Position numbers and translations under genes: made by a program. Under the pieces are notes generated by a model that did not search any database, was not told where the DNA came from, and saw only the letters and a list, made by a program, of their open reading frames with translations. From positions 62,001 through 126,000 of the forward strand of contig NZ_BDBF01000022.1 in the NCBI RefSeq assembly GCF_001612845.1: a stretch of 64,000 bases of DNA. Direction: 5' to 3'. How positions within the stretch are numbered: position 1 is the first letter of the stretch; each line of letters starts with the position of its first letter. This DNA is from Nocardia elegans NBRC 108235. GTDB taxonomy: Bacteria; Actinomycetota; Actinomycetes; Mycobacteriales; Mycobacteriaceae. Below are positions 42,822 through 51,329 of the stretch, in pieces.

Positions 42822-43241
42822 TCACGACACGGGTGCGTCGGAGGCGATCTCCGGCGCCAAAGGTGCGATGGCGCCGATGATTTCGCCGACGGTCGGCTCC
42901 GGAACGCCGGCGTCCGTCAGGGCGTCGGTGAGGTGGCCGGCGACGAGGTTGAAGTGGTGCATGGTGATGCCGCGGCCCTGGTGGACCTGCTTCATCGGGG
43001 CGCCGGTGTACGGTTCGGGGCCGCCGAGGGCTGCGGCGAAGAATTCCACCTGGCGCCCCTTCAGCCTCGACATGTTGGTGCCGGTGAAGAAGCCGGCGAG
43101 ATCCTCGTCGGCGAGGACGCGGACATAGAAGTCCTCGACGACGGTTTCCAATGCTTCGTGCCCGCCGATCTGCTCGTAGATCGACGGGGCGGGCGCGGAC
43201 GGGGCTGCGGACGATTTCGAGAAAAGTGACGAGATTCGCAT
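42822..43241 (-). CDS. Truncated haemoglobin, group I
   Basis: A 139-aa 2-on-2 globin. After a 20-residue Ser/Ala/Pro leader comes YEQIGGHEALETVVEDFYVR, with Y39 at B10, then FFAAALGGPEPYTG and TMHHFNLVAGHL, where H96 is the proximal haem ligand. GG motifs frame the shortened A and E helices. It binds O2 or NO and is usually an NO dioxygenase. The N-terminal extension (RISSLFSKSSAAPSAPAPS) is longer than in the core family. Confidence 0.9.
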   Translation of the reverse strand: MRISSLFSKSSAAPSAPAPSIYEQIGGHEALETVVEDFYVRVLADEDLAGFFTGTNMSRLKGRQVEFFAAALGGPEPYTGAPMKQVHQGRGITMHHFNLVAGHLTDALTDAGVPEPTVGEIIGAIAPLAPEIASDAPVS

Positions 43242-43401
43242 GAAAACAGGAAATCAGCGGCGTGTTTCACCTCCGTTAGTTGTGTGTCGCCGACGGGTTG
43301 CCCTGTGTAGAAAGGCGGTTGCTCCGATCTCACCTCCGCCGCGGCCGGGTTGCGAGGTTTCTCTCGCTGCGATGACGAGCACGCGGGCCGCGACTATCGA
43401 A

Positions 43402-44157
43402 CTACGGGGTGGGCATGGCCGGCACCGCCCGGCTGGGGTCCACGCCGGAGAAGGCCAGCGCGATGACGAAACCGGCGGCCTCCTCCAGCTGACGTGCGCG
43501 GTCCAGACCGCCCAGCACCACCGGTACGGCGCCGACGTCGCGTACCAGGTGTTCGGTGGTGCGCAGGGCGGCCGGGGCGTCGCCGCAGATCGTGACCGAG
43601 GGCGGTCGGTGAGTCGATCCGGTATCGGCGGTCGCGTCGGCTTCGGGTGCGGCCCACTGTTCGCTGGGGAACAGGTGGAACGCCTTGACCACGTGGGCTC
43701 CCGGCGCGAGTTCGGCCACGCGCTGCGCATGCGAGGTGCCGGACGGCAGGCGCAGCACGCCGACCCCATGGTCGATCGCATTGGTCGCATCGATGACGGT
43801 GAGACCCGACAGCGCACCACCGGGCGCGCCCACCGCGCGCAGAACCTCCTCGACTCCGGTGTAGGCCACCGCCAGCAATACCGCGTCCGCAGTTCTTCTC
43901 GCGCCCGCCCCTCCTCCAGCGTCTGCGCCGCCCGTGACTGTCGCTGGGTAAGCCGCCGCCGGAGCGTGCGCGACCACCTTTCCGCCGGCCCCGATCTCCG
44001 TCAGCGGCACGGCCCGCACATCGGCACCGAGCCGCCGCGCGAGCGCCTCGGCCTTGTCCATCGAACGCCCGGCCACCGTGATCTCGTGTCCGGCGCGGGC
44101 CCATCGGCGGCCCAGTGCCTCGGCCAAGGTGCCGGTGCCGAGAATCGTGATTCGCAT
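43402..44157 (-). CDS. NADPH-dependent F420 reductase-like protein
   Basis: A 251-aa Rossmann protein of the F420-oxidoreductase type. ILGTGTLAEALGRRWARAGH is the NADP-binding start with VAGRS after strand two. VIDATNAIDHGVG, HVVKAFHLFPSEQWAAP and GDAPAALRTTEHLVRDVGAV follow the family order. An Ala/Gly-rich insertion near residue 70 (TGGADAGGGAGARR) is unusual. It may reduce F420 or another substrate. It diverges from an HxlR gene with a perfect 16-bp palindrome between. Confidence 0.8.
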   Translation of the reverse strand: MRITILGTGTLAEALGRRWARAGHEITVAGRSMDKAEALARRLGADVRAVPLTEIGAGGKVVAHAPAAAYPATVTGGADAGGGAGARRTADAVLLAVAYTGVEEVLRAVGAPGGALSGLTVIDATNAIDHGVGVLRLPSGTSHAQRVAELAPGAHVVKAFHLFPSEQWAAPEADATADTGSTHRPPSVTICGDAPAALRTTEHLVRDVGAVPVVLGGLDRARQLEEAAGFVIALAFSGVDPSRAVPAMPTP

Positions 44158-44207
44158 CGTGTGCTCCTTCGAGTTGTCGATCCGGCGCTACGGTAGGACG
44201 GCCGATA

Positions 44208-44223
44208 CGCACCGATCGGTGCG
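44208..44223. promoter_or_regulatory. Candidate HxlR operator, 16-bp palindrome
   Basis: CGCACCGATCGGTGCG is perfectly self-complementary and sits in the gap between the F420-reductase-like gene and the HxlR gene. Regulation of both by the HxlR protein is inferred from position. Confidence 0.7.
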
Positions 44224-44247
44224 CGACGGATGGGTGATCATCACGGG

Positions 44248-44634
44248 ATGAGCGGTTACGACGAGCATGCGGGCGAACTGGTCGCCGATTGCCGATTGCG
44301 CGCGGCCACAGACCTTTTCGCACACACCTGGGATCCGGTGGTGCTGGTCGGACTGCTCGGCGGAGCGCGCCGGCGCAGCGAATTGCGGGCCGAGATCGGC
44401 GGCATCAGCGACAAGGCGCTCACCGAGGCCCTGCGCCGGCTGCTCGGCCACGGCCTGATCGAGCGTCACCGCTACGCACAAGCGCCACCGCGGGTCGAAT
44501 ACGCGTTGACGCCGCTCGGGCTGAGCCTCGTCGAGGGCCCGATGCGAGCACTCGGCGCGTGGGTGGAGGAGCACGGGGACGCACTGCTCGAGGCGGACCC
44601 GCTCGCCGAGTTCGACACGCACGAGCACGGCTGA
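44248..44634 (+). CDS. HxlR family transcriptional regulator
   Basis: A 128-aa winged-helix protein: LFAHTWDPVVLVGLLGGARR, RSELRAEIGGISDKALTEAL, RRLLGHGLIERHRY, and the wing VEYALTPLGLSLVEG. ATG 44248 is preferred, but an in-frame ATG at 44230 cannot be excluded. It lacks the conserved Cys that many redox-sensing HxlR proteins have. Likely represses the divergent F420-reductase-like gene through the palindrome at 44208. Confidence 0.85.
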   Translation: MSGYDEHAGELVADCRLRAATDLFAHTWDPVVLVGLLGGARRRSELRAEIGGISDKALTEALRRLLGHGLIERHRYAQAPPRVEYALTPLGLSLVEGPMRALGAWVEEHGDALLEADPLAEFDTHEHG

Positions 44635-44724
44635 CCCGCCGCCACCCCGCGCCGCACAGTGACCGACCCGACACAGCCGCCCGGGCGCGGACCGCGAGCC
44701 GCCGGCGCTCGATAAGCTCGCCGG

Positions 44725-45825
44725 GTGACCGACGAGACGCTGCAGCAGGGCCCTATCCACGCCGTCCACGCGGAGCTGGGCGCGACCTTCGCCCCGTTCG
44801 GGGGGTGGGAGATGCCGGTGCAGTACGCGGGGACCGTCGCCGAGCACACCTCCGTGCGGACCACCGTCGGTGTTTTCGATGTGAGCCACCTCGGTAAGGC
44901 GACCGTGCGCGGCGCGGGGGCGGCGGCGTTCGTGAACGCGGCGCTGACCAACGATCTCGGCCGCGTCGGGCCCGGGAAGGCGCAGTACACGCTGTGCTGC
45001 ACCGAGCAGGGCGGGGTGATCGACGATCTGATCGCCTACTACGTCTCCGACGACGAGATCTTCCTGGTGCCGAATGCGGCCAATACCGCCGCGGTGGTGG
45101 CGGAGTTGCGCAAGGCCGCGCCGGAGGGCATCACGATCACCGACGAGCACCGCGAGTACGCGGTCTTCGCGGTGCAGGGCCCGAAATCGGCGGAAGTGCT
45201 TGCCGCGCTGGGCCTTCCGACCGATATGGAGTACATGGCATTCGCCGATGCCGAGTGGGACGGCCGTCCGGTGCGCGTCTGCCGCACCGGATACACCGGT
45301 GAACACGGCTATGAACTGCTGCCGCGCTGGGCCGACGCGGAGGCGGTTTTCCGCGCGCTGGTGGCCCGGGTCGACGCGGCGGGCGGGCAGCCGGCCGGAC
45401 TGGGTGCGCGCGACACGCTGCGCACCGAGATGGGCTATCCGCTGCACGGCCACGAGCTGTCGCCGGAGATTTCGCCGGTGCAGGCCCGCGCGGGCTGGGC
45501 GGTCGGCTGGAAGAAGCCGGAGTTCTGGGGCAAAGCGGCTCTGACACAGGAGAAGTCGGCGGGCCCACGGCGAGTCCTGCTGGGGCTCAAGGCGCTCGAT
45601 CGCGGTGTGCTGCGTCAGGGTCAGACGGTGCTTCGAGGTGAGGAGGCCGTCGGTGAGACCACCTCGGGCACCTTCTCGCCGAGCCTCAAGGTCGGCATCG
45701 CCTTGGCACTGCTGGATACCGAGGCCGGACTGGAGCCGGGCGACGAGGTCGAGGTCGATGTGCGCGGCCGCCGGTTGCGCGCCGAAGTGGTGCGCCCGCC
45801 GTTCGTGACGCCGCACACCTCCTGA
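44725..45825 (+). CDS. gcvT: Aminomethyltransferase (glycine cleavage T protein)
   Basis: A 366-aa T protein that transfers the methylene of lipoyl-H-bound glycine to tetrahydrofolate, releasing ammonia. Landmarks are FAPFGGWEMPVQYAGTVAEH, VGVFDVSHLGKATVRGAGAA, CRTGYTGEHGYELLPRW, GLGARDTLRTEMGYPLHGHE and GETTSGTFSPSLKVGIAL. GTG lies six bases after TAAGCT, a TANNNT -10 box, so it is probably leaderless. Followed by ilvE on the same strand after 253 bp, with its own leaderless promoter. Confidence 0.95.
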   Translation: MTDETLQQGPIHAVHAELGATFAPFGGWEMPVQYAGTVAEHTSVRTTVGVFDVSHLGKATVRGAGAAAFVNAALTNDLGRVGPGKAQYTLCCTEQGGVIDDLIAYYVSDDEIFLVPNAANTAAVVAELRKAAPEGITITDEHREYAVFAVQGPKSAEVLAALGLPTDMEYMAFADAEWDGRPVRVCRTGYTGEHGYELLPRWADAEAVFRALVARVDAAGGQPAGLGARDTLRTEMGYPLHGHELSPEISPVQARAGWAVGWKKPEFWGKAALTQEKSAGPRRVLLGLKALDRGVLRQGQTVLRGEEAVGETTSGTFSPSLKVGIALALLDTEAGLEPGDEVEVDVRGRRLRAEVVRPPFVTPHTS

Positions 45826-46078
45826 ACGGCGGTCGCGGACCCTCTGCGTGTGGCGGAAATCATGACGTTTCCGGAGTGGAGGGTCCGGTGGCCGTGAGTG
45901 TGCTGCGCGATTGGGACGCGGCTCTCTCCGGAGGGGCCGTTGCGGGACGAATACCTCGCATCGGACGCCCTCGACTGGGGATTATGCCCCGATTGTCGGG
46001 ATTCTCGATCGCTGCTCGGCCGGTCTCCACGCAGGTCCGAGCATCGGCGTCGACGACCGCAGTTCTAGTATCGAGGTC

Positions 46079-47179
46079 ATGACAGTCGCTGCACAGTTCA
46101 CTCGTACCCCGCATCCCGCCCCAGTTCCGGCGGATCGGCGCACGGAGATTCTGGCGGCGCCCGGGTTCGGTCGCTACTTCACCGACCACATGGTGTCGAT
46201 CGACTATCTCGACGGGCAGTGGACCAATGCGCGGGTCGAACCGTACGGGCCGCTGTCGATGGATCCGGCGACGATGGTGTTCCACTACGGTCAGGCCATC
46301 TTCGAGGGTCTCAAGGCGTATCGGCAGGCCGACGGCAGTATCGCCACCTTCCGCATCGATGCCAACGCGGCGCGGTTCCAGCGGTCGGCGCGACGACTGG
46401 CGATGGCAGAGCTGCCGGAGGAGTTGTTCATCGAATCGGTGCGCCAGCTACTCGAGATCGACGCGGACTGGGTGCCCGCGGCCGGTGGTGAGGAGTCGCT
46501 GTATCTGCGGCCGTTCATGTTCGCCACCGAGGCGGGACTCGGCGTGAAGCCCGCGTCCGGCTACAAGTATCTGCTGCTGGGATCGCCTGCGGGAGCGTAT
46601 TTTCCGCGTGGCGTGAAGCCGGTGCGGGTGTGGCTGTCCACCGAATACGTGCGCGCCGCCCCCGGCGGTACCGGTGAGGCCAAGGTCGCCGGCAACTACG
46701 CGTCCTCGCTGCTGGCGCAGCAGCAGGCCACCGACAAGGGCTGCGACCAGGTCGTGTGGCTCGACGCCTGCGAGCGCAAGTACGTCGAGGAAATGGGCAC
46801 CAACAACCTGTTCTTCGTCTACGGTTCCGGTTCCGAGGCCCGGTTGGTCACCCCGGAGCTGTCGGGGTCGCTGCTGCCGGGCATCACCCGCGACAGTCTG
46901 CTGACCCTCGCCGCCGACTCCGGTTATCCGGTCGAGGAACGCAAGGTGTCGGTCGAGGAATGGCGCAACGGCGCCGAATCCGGCGAGATCACCGAGGTTT
47001 TCGCGTGCGGTACCGCCGCGGTCATCACCCCGGTCGGCTGGGTGCAGTCCGCCGAGGGCGAATTCGAGATCGGCGGCGGTGAGCCCGGCGAGGTCACGAT
47101 GGCGCTGCGCGACACGCTGACCGGGATTCAGCGCGGCACGTTCGCCGACAATCACGGCTGGTTGCGCACCCTCGCCTGA
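46079..47179 (+). CDS. ilvE: Branched-chain amino acid aminotransferase
   Basis: A 366-aa fold-type IV PLP enzyme making Leu, Ile and Val from their keto acids. The PLP lysine is in GEAKVAGNYASSLLAQQQA, preceded by YLRPFMFATEAGLGVKPAS, and the phosphate-binding region is EVFACGTAAVITPVG. GQAIFEGLKAYRQADGS is also diagnostic. ATG is seven bases after TAGTAT, indicating a leaderless message with no ribosome site. Longer in-frame upstream sequence is not family-like. Confidence 0.95.
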   Translation: MTVAAQFTRTPHPAPVPADRRTEILAAPGFGRYFTDHMVSIDYLDGQWTNARVEPYGPLSMDPATMVFHYGQAIFEGLKAYRQADGSIATFRIDANAARFQRSARRLAMAELPEELFIESVRQLLEIDADWVPAAGGEESLYLRPFMFATEAGLGVKPASGYKYLLLGSPAGAYFPRGVKPVRVWLSTEYVRAAPGGTGEAKVAGNYASSLLAQQQATDKGCDQVVWLDACERKYVEEMGTNNLFFVYGSGSEARLVTPELSGSLLPGITRDSLLTLAADSGYPVEERKVSVEEWRNGAESGEITEVFACGTAAVITPVGWVQSAEGEFEIGGGEPGEVTMALRDTLTGIQRGTFADNHGWLRTLA

Positions 47180-47477
47180 CCCGGCAAACGGACTGCGGCG
47201 CCGGGTCTTTCGGGACGCGCCGTAGCCGCGCACCGGAATCGGCGCGCCCAGCCATGGGCGGCCGGTCACGCGCCGGCGATCGCCGTGCCGCCTGTGCGAT
47301 ACGGTCGCGGCGGTGCGCCTCATCCGCCGAGGGTGAATTCGATACCTCCTCCACAGCCGTCCGAACAGTTGCCGAATACTGCCCACGACGGGGCCAACGG
47401 CGCTGTACCGTCGGGTCAGCGAACGATCGGCTACCGCCGCCGGTGTTGTCCCTTCGGACAGTGAGGGAGAGGAAGTC

Positions 47478-48455
47478 ATGCCATACCGCACCGACTCCGG
47501 CACCCACCACGCCTGCTGCGCACCGGCAGCGGGAAAGAGCGCCGATTCGACCGGTCACGATGCCGATGCCGGTCGGCCGGGCGAGGCGGATCGACGCGCG
47601 GAGTTCGAAGCCGCGCTGGTCGCCCTTCCCGGCGGCACCTTCACCATGGGAGACGAGAGCCGCTGGGCCTATCCCGGCGACGGCGAGGGGCCGTGCCACC
47701 GGGTCACGGTCGACGCCTTCGCCATCGGCCGGTACGCGGTGACCAATGCCGACTTCGCCGCATTCGTCGCAGACACCGGCTACCGCACCGACGCCGAGAA
47801 ATACGGCTGGTCGTTCGTCTTCGCCGGCTTGCTGCCGCCGGATATGCCGCCCACCCGCGCGGTGGTCAATGCCCCGTGGTGGCGGCAGGTGGAGGGCGCG
47901 GACTGGGCTCATCCGTTCGGGCCCGACTCGGATGTCGGCACCCTGGCCGACCATCCCGTCGTCCACGTCTCCTGGGAGGATGCCGGGGCCTTCTGCACGT
48001 GGTCGGGCACGCGGCTGCCCACCGAGGCCGAATGGGAGTACGCCGCCCGCGCCGGATCCACCGGCCCCTTTCCCTGGGGCGAGGACTTCGAGCCGGACGG
48101 GGAGCGGCACATGAATGTCTTCACCGGCGAATTCCCCCGCACGGCCCCCGGCGCGCATCTCGGCACGATGCCCGTGAATGCGTACGCGCCCAACGGTTTC
48201 GGGCTCTACAACCCCACTGGGAATGTGTGGGAGTGGTGTTCGGACTTTTTTTCGCCGGACTACTATCGGCACAGTCCCGAAGCGAATCCCACCGGACCCG
48301 ATCTCGGCCGCGACCGGGTGATGCGGGGCGGATCGTATCTGTGCCACCTGTCCTACTGCCGCCGCTATCGCGTCTCCGCGCGACAGGGCAGCGAGCCGGT
48401 CTCCTCGACGGGGAATCTGGGCTTTCGGGTGGTCGCGGATAAACCGGTGCAGTGA
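47478..48455 (+). CDS. Formylglycine-generating enzyme (sulfatase activator)
   Basis: A 325-aa FGE-type enzyme converting the active-site Cys of sulfatases to formylglycine using copper and O2. The start is VALPGGTFTMGDESRWAYPG, with VSWEDAGAFCTWSGTRLPTE, AEWEYAARAGSTGPFPWGED and NPTGNVWEWCSDFFSPDYY. The catalytic Cys pair is C289-x4-C294 in GGSYLCHLSYCRRYRVSAR, which separates true FGEs from EgtB-like and other relatives. AGGGAGAGG precedes ATG. No sulfatase gene is adjacent, so its client is elsewhere. Confidence 0.9.
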   Translation: MPYRTDSGTHHACCAPAAGKSADSTGHDADAGRPGEADRRAEFEAALVALPGGTFTMGDESRWAYPGDGEGPCHRVTVDAFAIGRYAVTNADFAAFVADTGYRTDAEKYGWSFVFAGLLPPDMPPTRAVVNAPWWRQVEGADWAHPFGPDSDVGTLADHPVVHVSWEDAGAFCTWSGTRLPTEAEWEYAARAGSTGPFPWGEDFEPDGERHMNVFTGEFPRTAPGAHLGTMPVNAYAPNGFGLYNPTGNVWEWCSDFFSPDYYRHSPEANPTGPDLGRDRVMRGGSYLCHLSYCRRYRVSARQGSEPVSSTGNLGFRVVADKPVQ

Positions 48456-48560
48456 GGTCCCGCCGGGCCGGACTGCACGGGGAGAGGGGAGGGCAGAGGG
48501 CGCAGTGGCGGAGCGAGCATGCGGTCCCGGGGCGTGGCCGTGCCGCCGGGCCGAGGTGAG

Positions 48561-49169
48561 CTACGTGCCGTCGGGGGTGTGCGTGCCGGCCGCCGCGTGA
48601 CGGAGATACGGAGTCAGTAGCTCTCGGACGCGCGTCGCCACGGTGTCGACGGGGGCGTGGTTTTCGACCATGCGCGAGGCGGTGAGGACGACGGCGTTGA
48701 TCAGTTCGGCGGTGGTCGCCGGATCGGGTGCGCCGAGTTCGGTCAGCGCGGCGATCAGCGGCGTGCGGAGTTCGTCGTGGATGGCGCGGCCCTGGGCGGC
48801 GAGCGCATCGGGTGCGATATGGGTCGAAAGCCCTTGTACCACCGCGTGTTCGCCCTCGTCGACGAGTTCGAGATTGACCAGCGCATAGGTCAGGACCTTG
48901 ATGCCGGGGTCGTCGGCCGCGGCCATGCGCTCGGTGATCCGTGCGCTCCAGCGGGGTAGCGCATCGGCCAGTACCGCCTCGAACAGTTCGTCTCGTGAGC
49001 CGAAATACTGATAGACGCTGGGCCGGGCCAGACCGGCGCGGGCAGCCACCTCGGCGAGGGTGGGCGCCGCACCGGTCTGTTCGGAGAGGATCGCGCGCGC
49101 GGCGTCGAGGAGGGCACGCCGCTGCGCCTGCCGGTGTTCCGCGACCGTCGCCGCCTGAATCCTCGGCAC
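48561..49169 (-). CDS. TetR family regulator of the ABC exporter operon
   Basis: A 202-aa regulator with ALLDAARAILSEQTGAAPTL, AEVAARAGLARPSVYQYFGS, RDELFEAVL as its helix-turn-helix. GTG start after AAGGAGGTTTC. It lies downstream of the ABC ATPase gene on the same strand with 120 bp between, including an inverted repeat. Probably represses the ABC genes and itself. Confidence 0.85.
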   Translation of the reverse strand: MPRIQAATVAEHRQAQRRALLDAARAILSEQTGAAPTLAEVAARAGLARPSVYQYFGSRDELFEAVLADALPRWSARITERMAAADDPGIKVLTYALVNLELVDEGEHAVVQGLSTHIAPDALAAQGRAIHDELRTPLIAALTELGAPDPATTAELINAVVLTASRMVENHAPVDTVATRVRELLTPYLRHAAAGTHTPDGT

Positions 49170-49232
49170 GAAACCTCCTTCTCGCCGCAGCCGGGACGGT
49201 GTTTCACCCGGCCGGGCCGCATCCGACCCTGT

Positions 49233-49258
49233 GCGACAGTGCTATCACATCCTGTCGC
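49233..49258. promoter_or_regulatory. Inverted repeat upstream of the TetR gene
   Basis: GCGACAG and CTGTCGC are 7-bp inverted arms separated by 12 bp in the gap before the TetR gene, with an AT-richer centre (TGCTATCACATC). Candidate autoregulatory operator. Confidence 0.5.
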
Positions 49259-49289
49259 GGTCACACTCGGTCGCGGTGTGCCACGACCC

Positions 49290-50024
49290 TCAGCGTTCGG
49301 GGGTGAGGCGGCCGTCGACCATGTTCAATACGCGGTCACAGCGGTCGAGGATGTCGTGGTCGTGGGTGACCATGACGGTGGCGACCGCCGCCGCGCGGGT
49401 TTCGCGGGCCAGCAGTTCCACCACCTCCGCGCTGCGGGCGCGATCCAGGGCGGCGGTGGGCTCGTCGACCAGCAGGACTCGTGGCGAGCCGATCAGCGCC
49501 CGGGCGATGCCGACGCGCTGGCGTTCACCGCCGGACAGCTGCTCCGGTCGCCGATTCGCCTTCTCGCCCATGCCGACCGCGCCGAGCAACTCTCGCGGAT
49601 CGCGGCGGGTGCCGGTGAGGCGGGCGACCAGCCGCAGTTGATCGGCGGCCGTGAGCGCGGGCAGCAGGTTGCCCGATTGGAAGACGAAACCGATGTGGTG
49701 CAGCCGGAATCGGGTGCGCTCGCGCGGGCCCAGGGCGGTCAGATCGGTGCCGCCGATGCGAACCCGTCCGGTATCCGGAGTGGTGAGACCGCCCGCCACG
49801 GCGAGCAGACTCGATTTACCGGAGCCGGAGGGTCCCATGATCGCGACGAATTCCCCGGGGTTGACCGACAGGTGCACGTCGTCCAGCGCGGTCACCGTAT
49901 CGGCGCCGTCACCGAGGGTGAGGGTTACGCCGTCGAGTTCGAGTCCCGTCTTCGAGGCGGGAAGGTCGCCCGCACGCGCATCCTCTTGTGTCGCAGCGCC
50001 TTTGCGTGTGGTGAAGATGCTCAT
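49290..50024 (-). CDS. ABC transporter ATP-binding protein (MacB/LolD-like)
   Basis: A 244-aa ATPase. Walker A is MGPSGSGKSSLLAVAGGL, the Q-loop region is HHIGFVFQSGNLLPALTA, the signature LSGGERQRVGIARALIG, and Walker B VLLVDEPTAALD. It energises the FtsX-type permease whose stop overlaps its ATG by four bases (ATGA). Such pairs export lipids, peptides or antibiotics, or act mechanically on the envelope. Confidence 0.9.
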   Translation of the reverse strand: MSIFTTRKGAATQEDARAGDLPASKTGLELDGVTLTLGDGADTVTALDDVHLSVNPGEFVAIMGPSGSGKSSLLAVAGGLTTPDTGRVRIGGTDLTALGPRERTRFRLHHIGFVFQSGNLLPALTAADQLRLVARLTGTRRDPRELLGAVGMGEKANRRPEQLSGGERQRVGIARALIGSPRVLLVDEPTAALDRARSAEVVELLARETRAAAVATVMVTHDHDILDRCDRVLNMVDGRLTPER

Positions 50025-51145
50025 CGGTTGGCTCCCAAGGCCGTGAGGGGATCGATTCTGGTGACGCGCACGATGGCGGCGGCCGCGCCCAGCACGCCGA
50101 GCAACACCAGCAGGCCGGCTCCGGTGGCGACGGCTGCCGGTTCGAGCGTGAACGGCATGCCGTGGATGAAACTGCTGCCGCCGACGGCGATCAGCACTCC
50201 GATGGCGGTCGCGCCGACCAGCACCACCACGGCCTGGGTGAGTCCGTCGACGAGCAGGAACCGCGTCGGCGCGCCGATGGCCCGCAACACCGCCAACTCG
50301 CCCGTGCGCTGGATGGTCCACACCAGGAAGAACGCGCCGACCACCAGTGCCGAGATCGCGTAGAGGAACGCCTTGATCATCGTCATGGTCGCCATCTCCG
50401 CCGTATATCCGGGGGAAGCGTCGTAGGAGGCGGTGCGGGTCATGGCGGTCGTGTCCGCGGCCGCGTCGCCGGCGGTCAGGTCGAGTTTCGCACCCGGCTG
50501 CGCGCGCAGCGCCACGGCACTGGCCTCCCGGTAGGACTGCTCTCGCACCTGCTCACCCGGTTTCGCCCCGGCATGGATCTGCTGCCAGGTGTGCAGCGGC
50601 ACGTAGGCGACATCGACGTGGCCGAAGGTCTGTTTGCCCGCGGTGACACCGACGATCGTCAACGTCGTGCCGAGCCGATCGATGACGACGGTGTCGCCGA
50701 GTCGCGCACCCTTGTCGAGGGCGGTCGCGCTCACGACGATGCCGTCCGGCCGATCCAGTCCTGTGCCCTGCGCCGCCGCCGGTGCCAGGAACGACTGCGG
50801 TTCGACGCCGAACAGCGCGAAGTCGACCGCGACGCCACCGCTGGTCTTGGCGTTGACCAGCGTATTGCCGAAGGGGGCCGCATCGGCCACGCCCGGCTGG
50901 GATCGCCACGCCGCTACCTGTGCGGTGTCGATCGTGCTGCGGGTGAATGCCGAATCGGTCTTCGTGCCGTGCGCGAAGGCGAAGGCGTCGACCGGCAGGG
51001 CGCGCAGGCCGGAGACACCGTCGTCGACGAGCCCGGACGACAGCCCGGACAGCATCACGGTCAGGATCGAGATGAGCGCGACCACGCCGCCCATCAGGCC
51101 GAATCTCACTCGCGCGTACCACAGTTCGCGCAGTGCCAGGAACAT
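50021..51145 (-). CDS. ABC transporter permease (FtsX/MacB-like)
   Basis: A 374-aa permease with one N-terminal helix (about 17-38, LMGGVVALISILTVMLSG), a 220-residue extracytoplasmic domain, and three C-terminal helices between about 275 and 365 (AFLYAISALVVGAFFLVWTI and LVDGLTQAVVVLVGATAIGV). This is the FtsX/MacB topology. It overlaps the ATPase gene by four bases, with ATP-binding and TetR genes downstream. A 21-bp palindrome lies 20 bp upstream of ATG. Confidence 0.9.
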   Translation of the reverse strand: MFLALRELWYARVRFGLMGGVVALISILTVMLSGLSSGLVDDGVSGLRALPVDAFAFAHGTKTDSAFTRSTIDTAQVAAWRSQPGVADAAPFGNTLVNAKTSGGVAVDFALFGVEPQSFLAPAAAQGTGLDRPDGIVVSATALDKGARLGDTVVIDRLGTTLTIVGVTAGKQTFGHVDVAYVPLHTWQQIHAGAKPGEQVREQSYREASAVALRAQPGAKLDLTAGDAAADTTAMTRTASYDASPGYTAEMATMTMIKAFLYAISALVVGAFFLVWTIQRTGELAVLRAIGAPTRFLLVDGLTQAVVVLVGATAIGVLIAVGGSSFIHGMPFTLEPAAVATGAGLLVLLGVLGAAAAIVRVTRIDPLTALGANR

Positions 51146-51164
51146 GACAACACTCCTTACGGCT

Positions 51165-51185
51165 GCCGCCGGTCGGACCGGCGGC
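51165..51185. promoter_or_regulatory. 21-bp palindrome upstream of the ABC permease
   Basis: GCCGCCGGTC-G-GACCGGCGGC has perfect 10-bp arms around a single centre base and ends 20 bp before the permease ATG. It could be the TetR operator or a leader hairpin sequestering the ribosome site. Confidence 0.65.
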
Positions 51186-51282
51186 GCGACAGCACCATCT
51201 TCCTGACGGTGCGTCGGTAAGATATCAACGCCGCGTCGGCAAAAGTTCGCCGGGGTGGTGAATCCGCCCAGAAAATGCGAAA

Positions 51283-51309
51283 AGCCCTCTCGCACAAGGC
51301 GAAAGGGCT
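51283..51309 (-). terminator. Terminator downstream of the MBL hydrolase gene
   Basis: AGCCCT-C-TCGC pairs with GCGA-A-AGGGCT (one mismatch) around a 5-nt loop, 21 bp after the MBL stop on the minus strand. TTTTCGCATTTTC follows in that direction. Confidence 0.75.
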
Positions 51310-51329
51310 CGGAGGGTGGTGGCGGTCGC

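Noticed and set aside
44635..44724. Glycine riboswitch before gcvT
   Set aside because: The gap is only 90 bp, lacks the aptamer pattern, and the -10 box is six bases from the GTG.
45876..46082. Small ORF between gcvT and ilvE
   Set aside because: It would overlap the ilvE promoter and start; no ribosome site or family resemblance.
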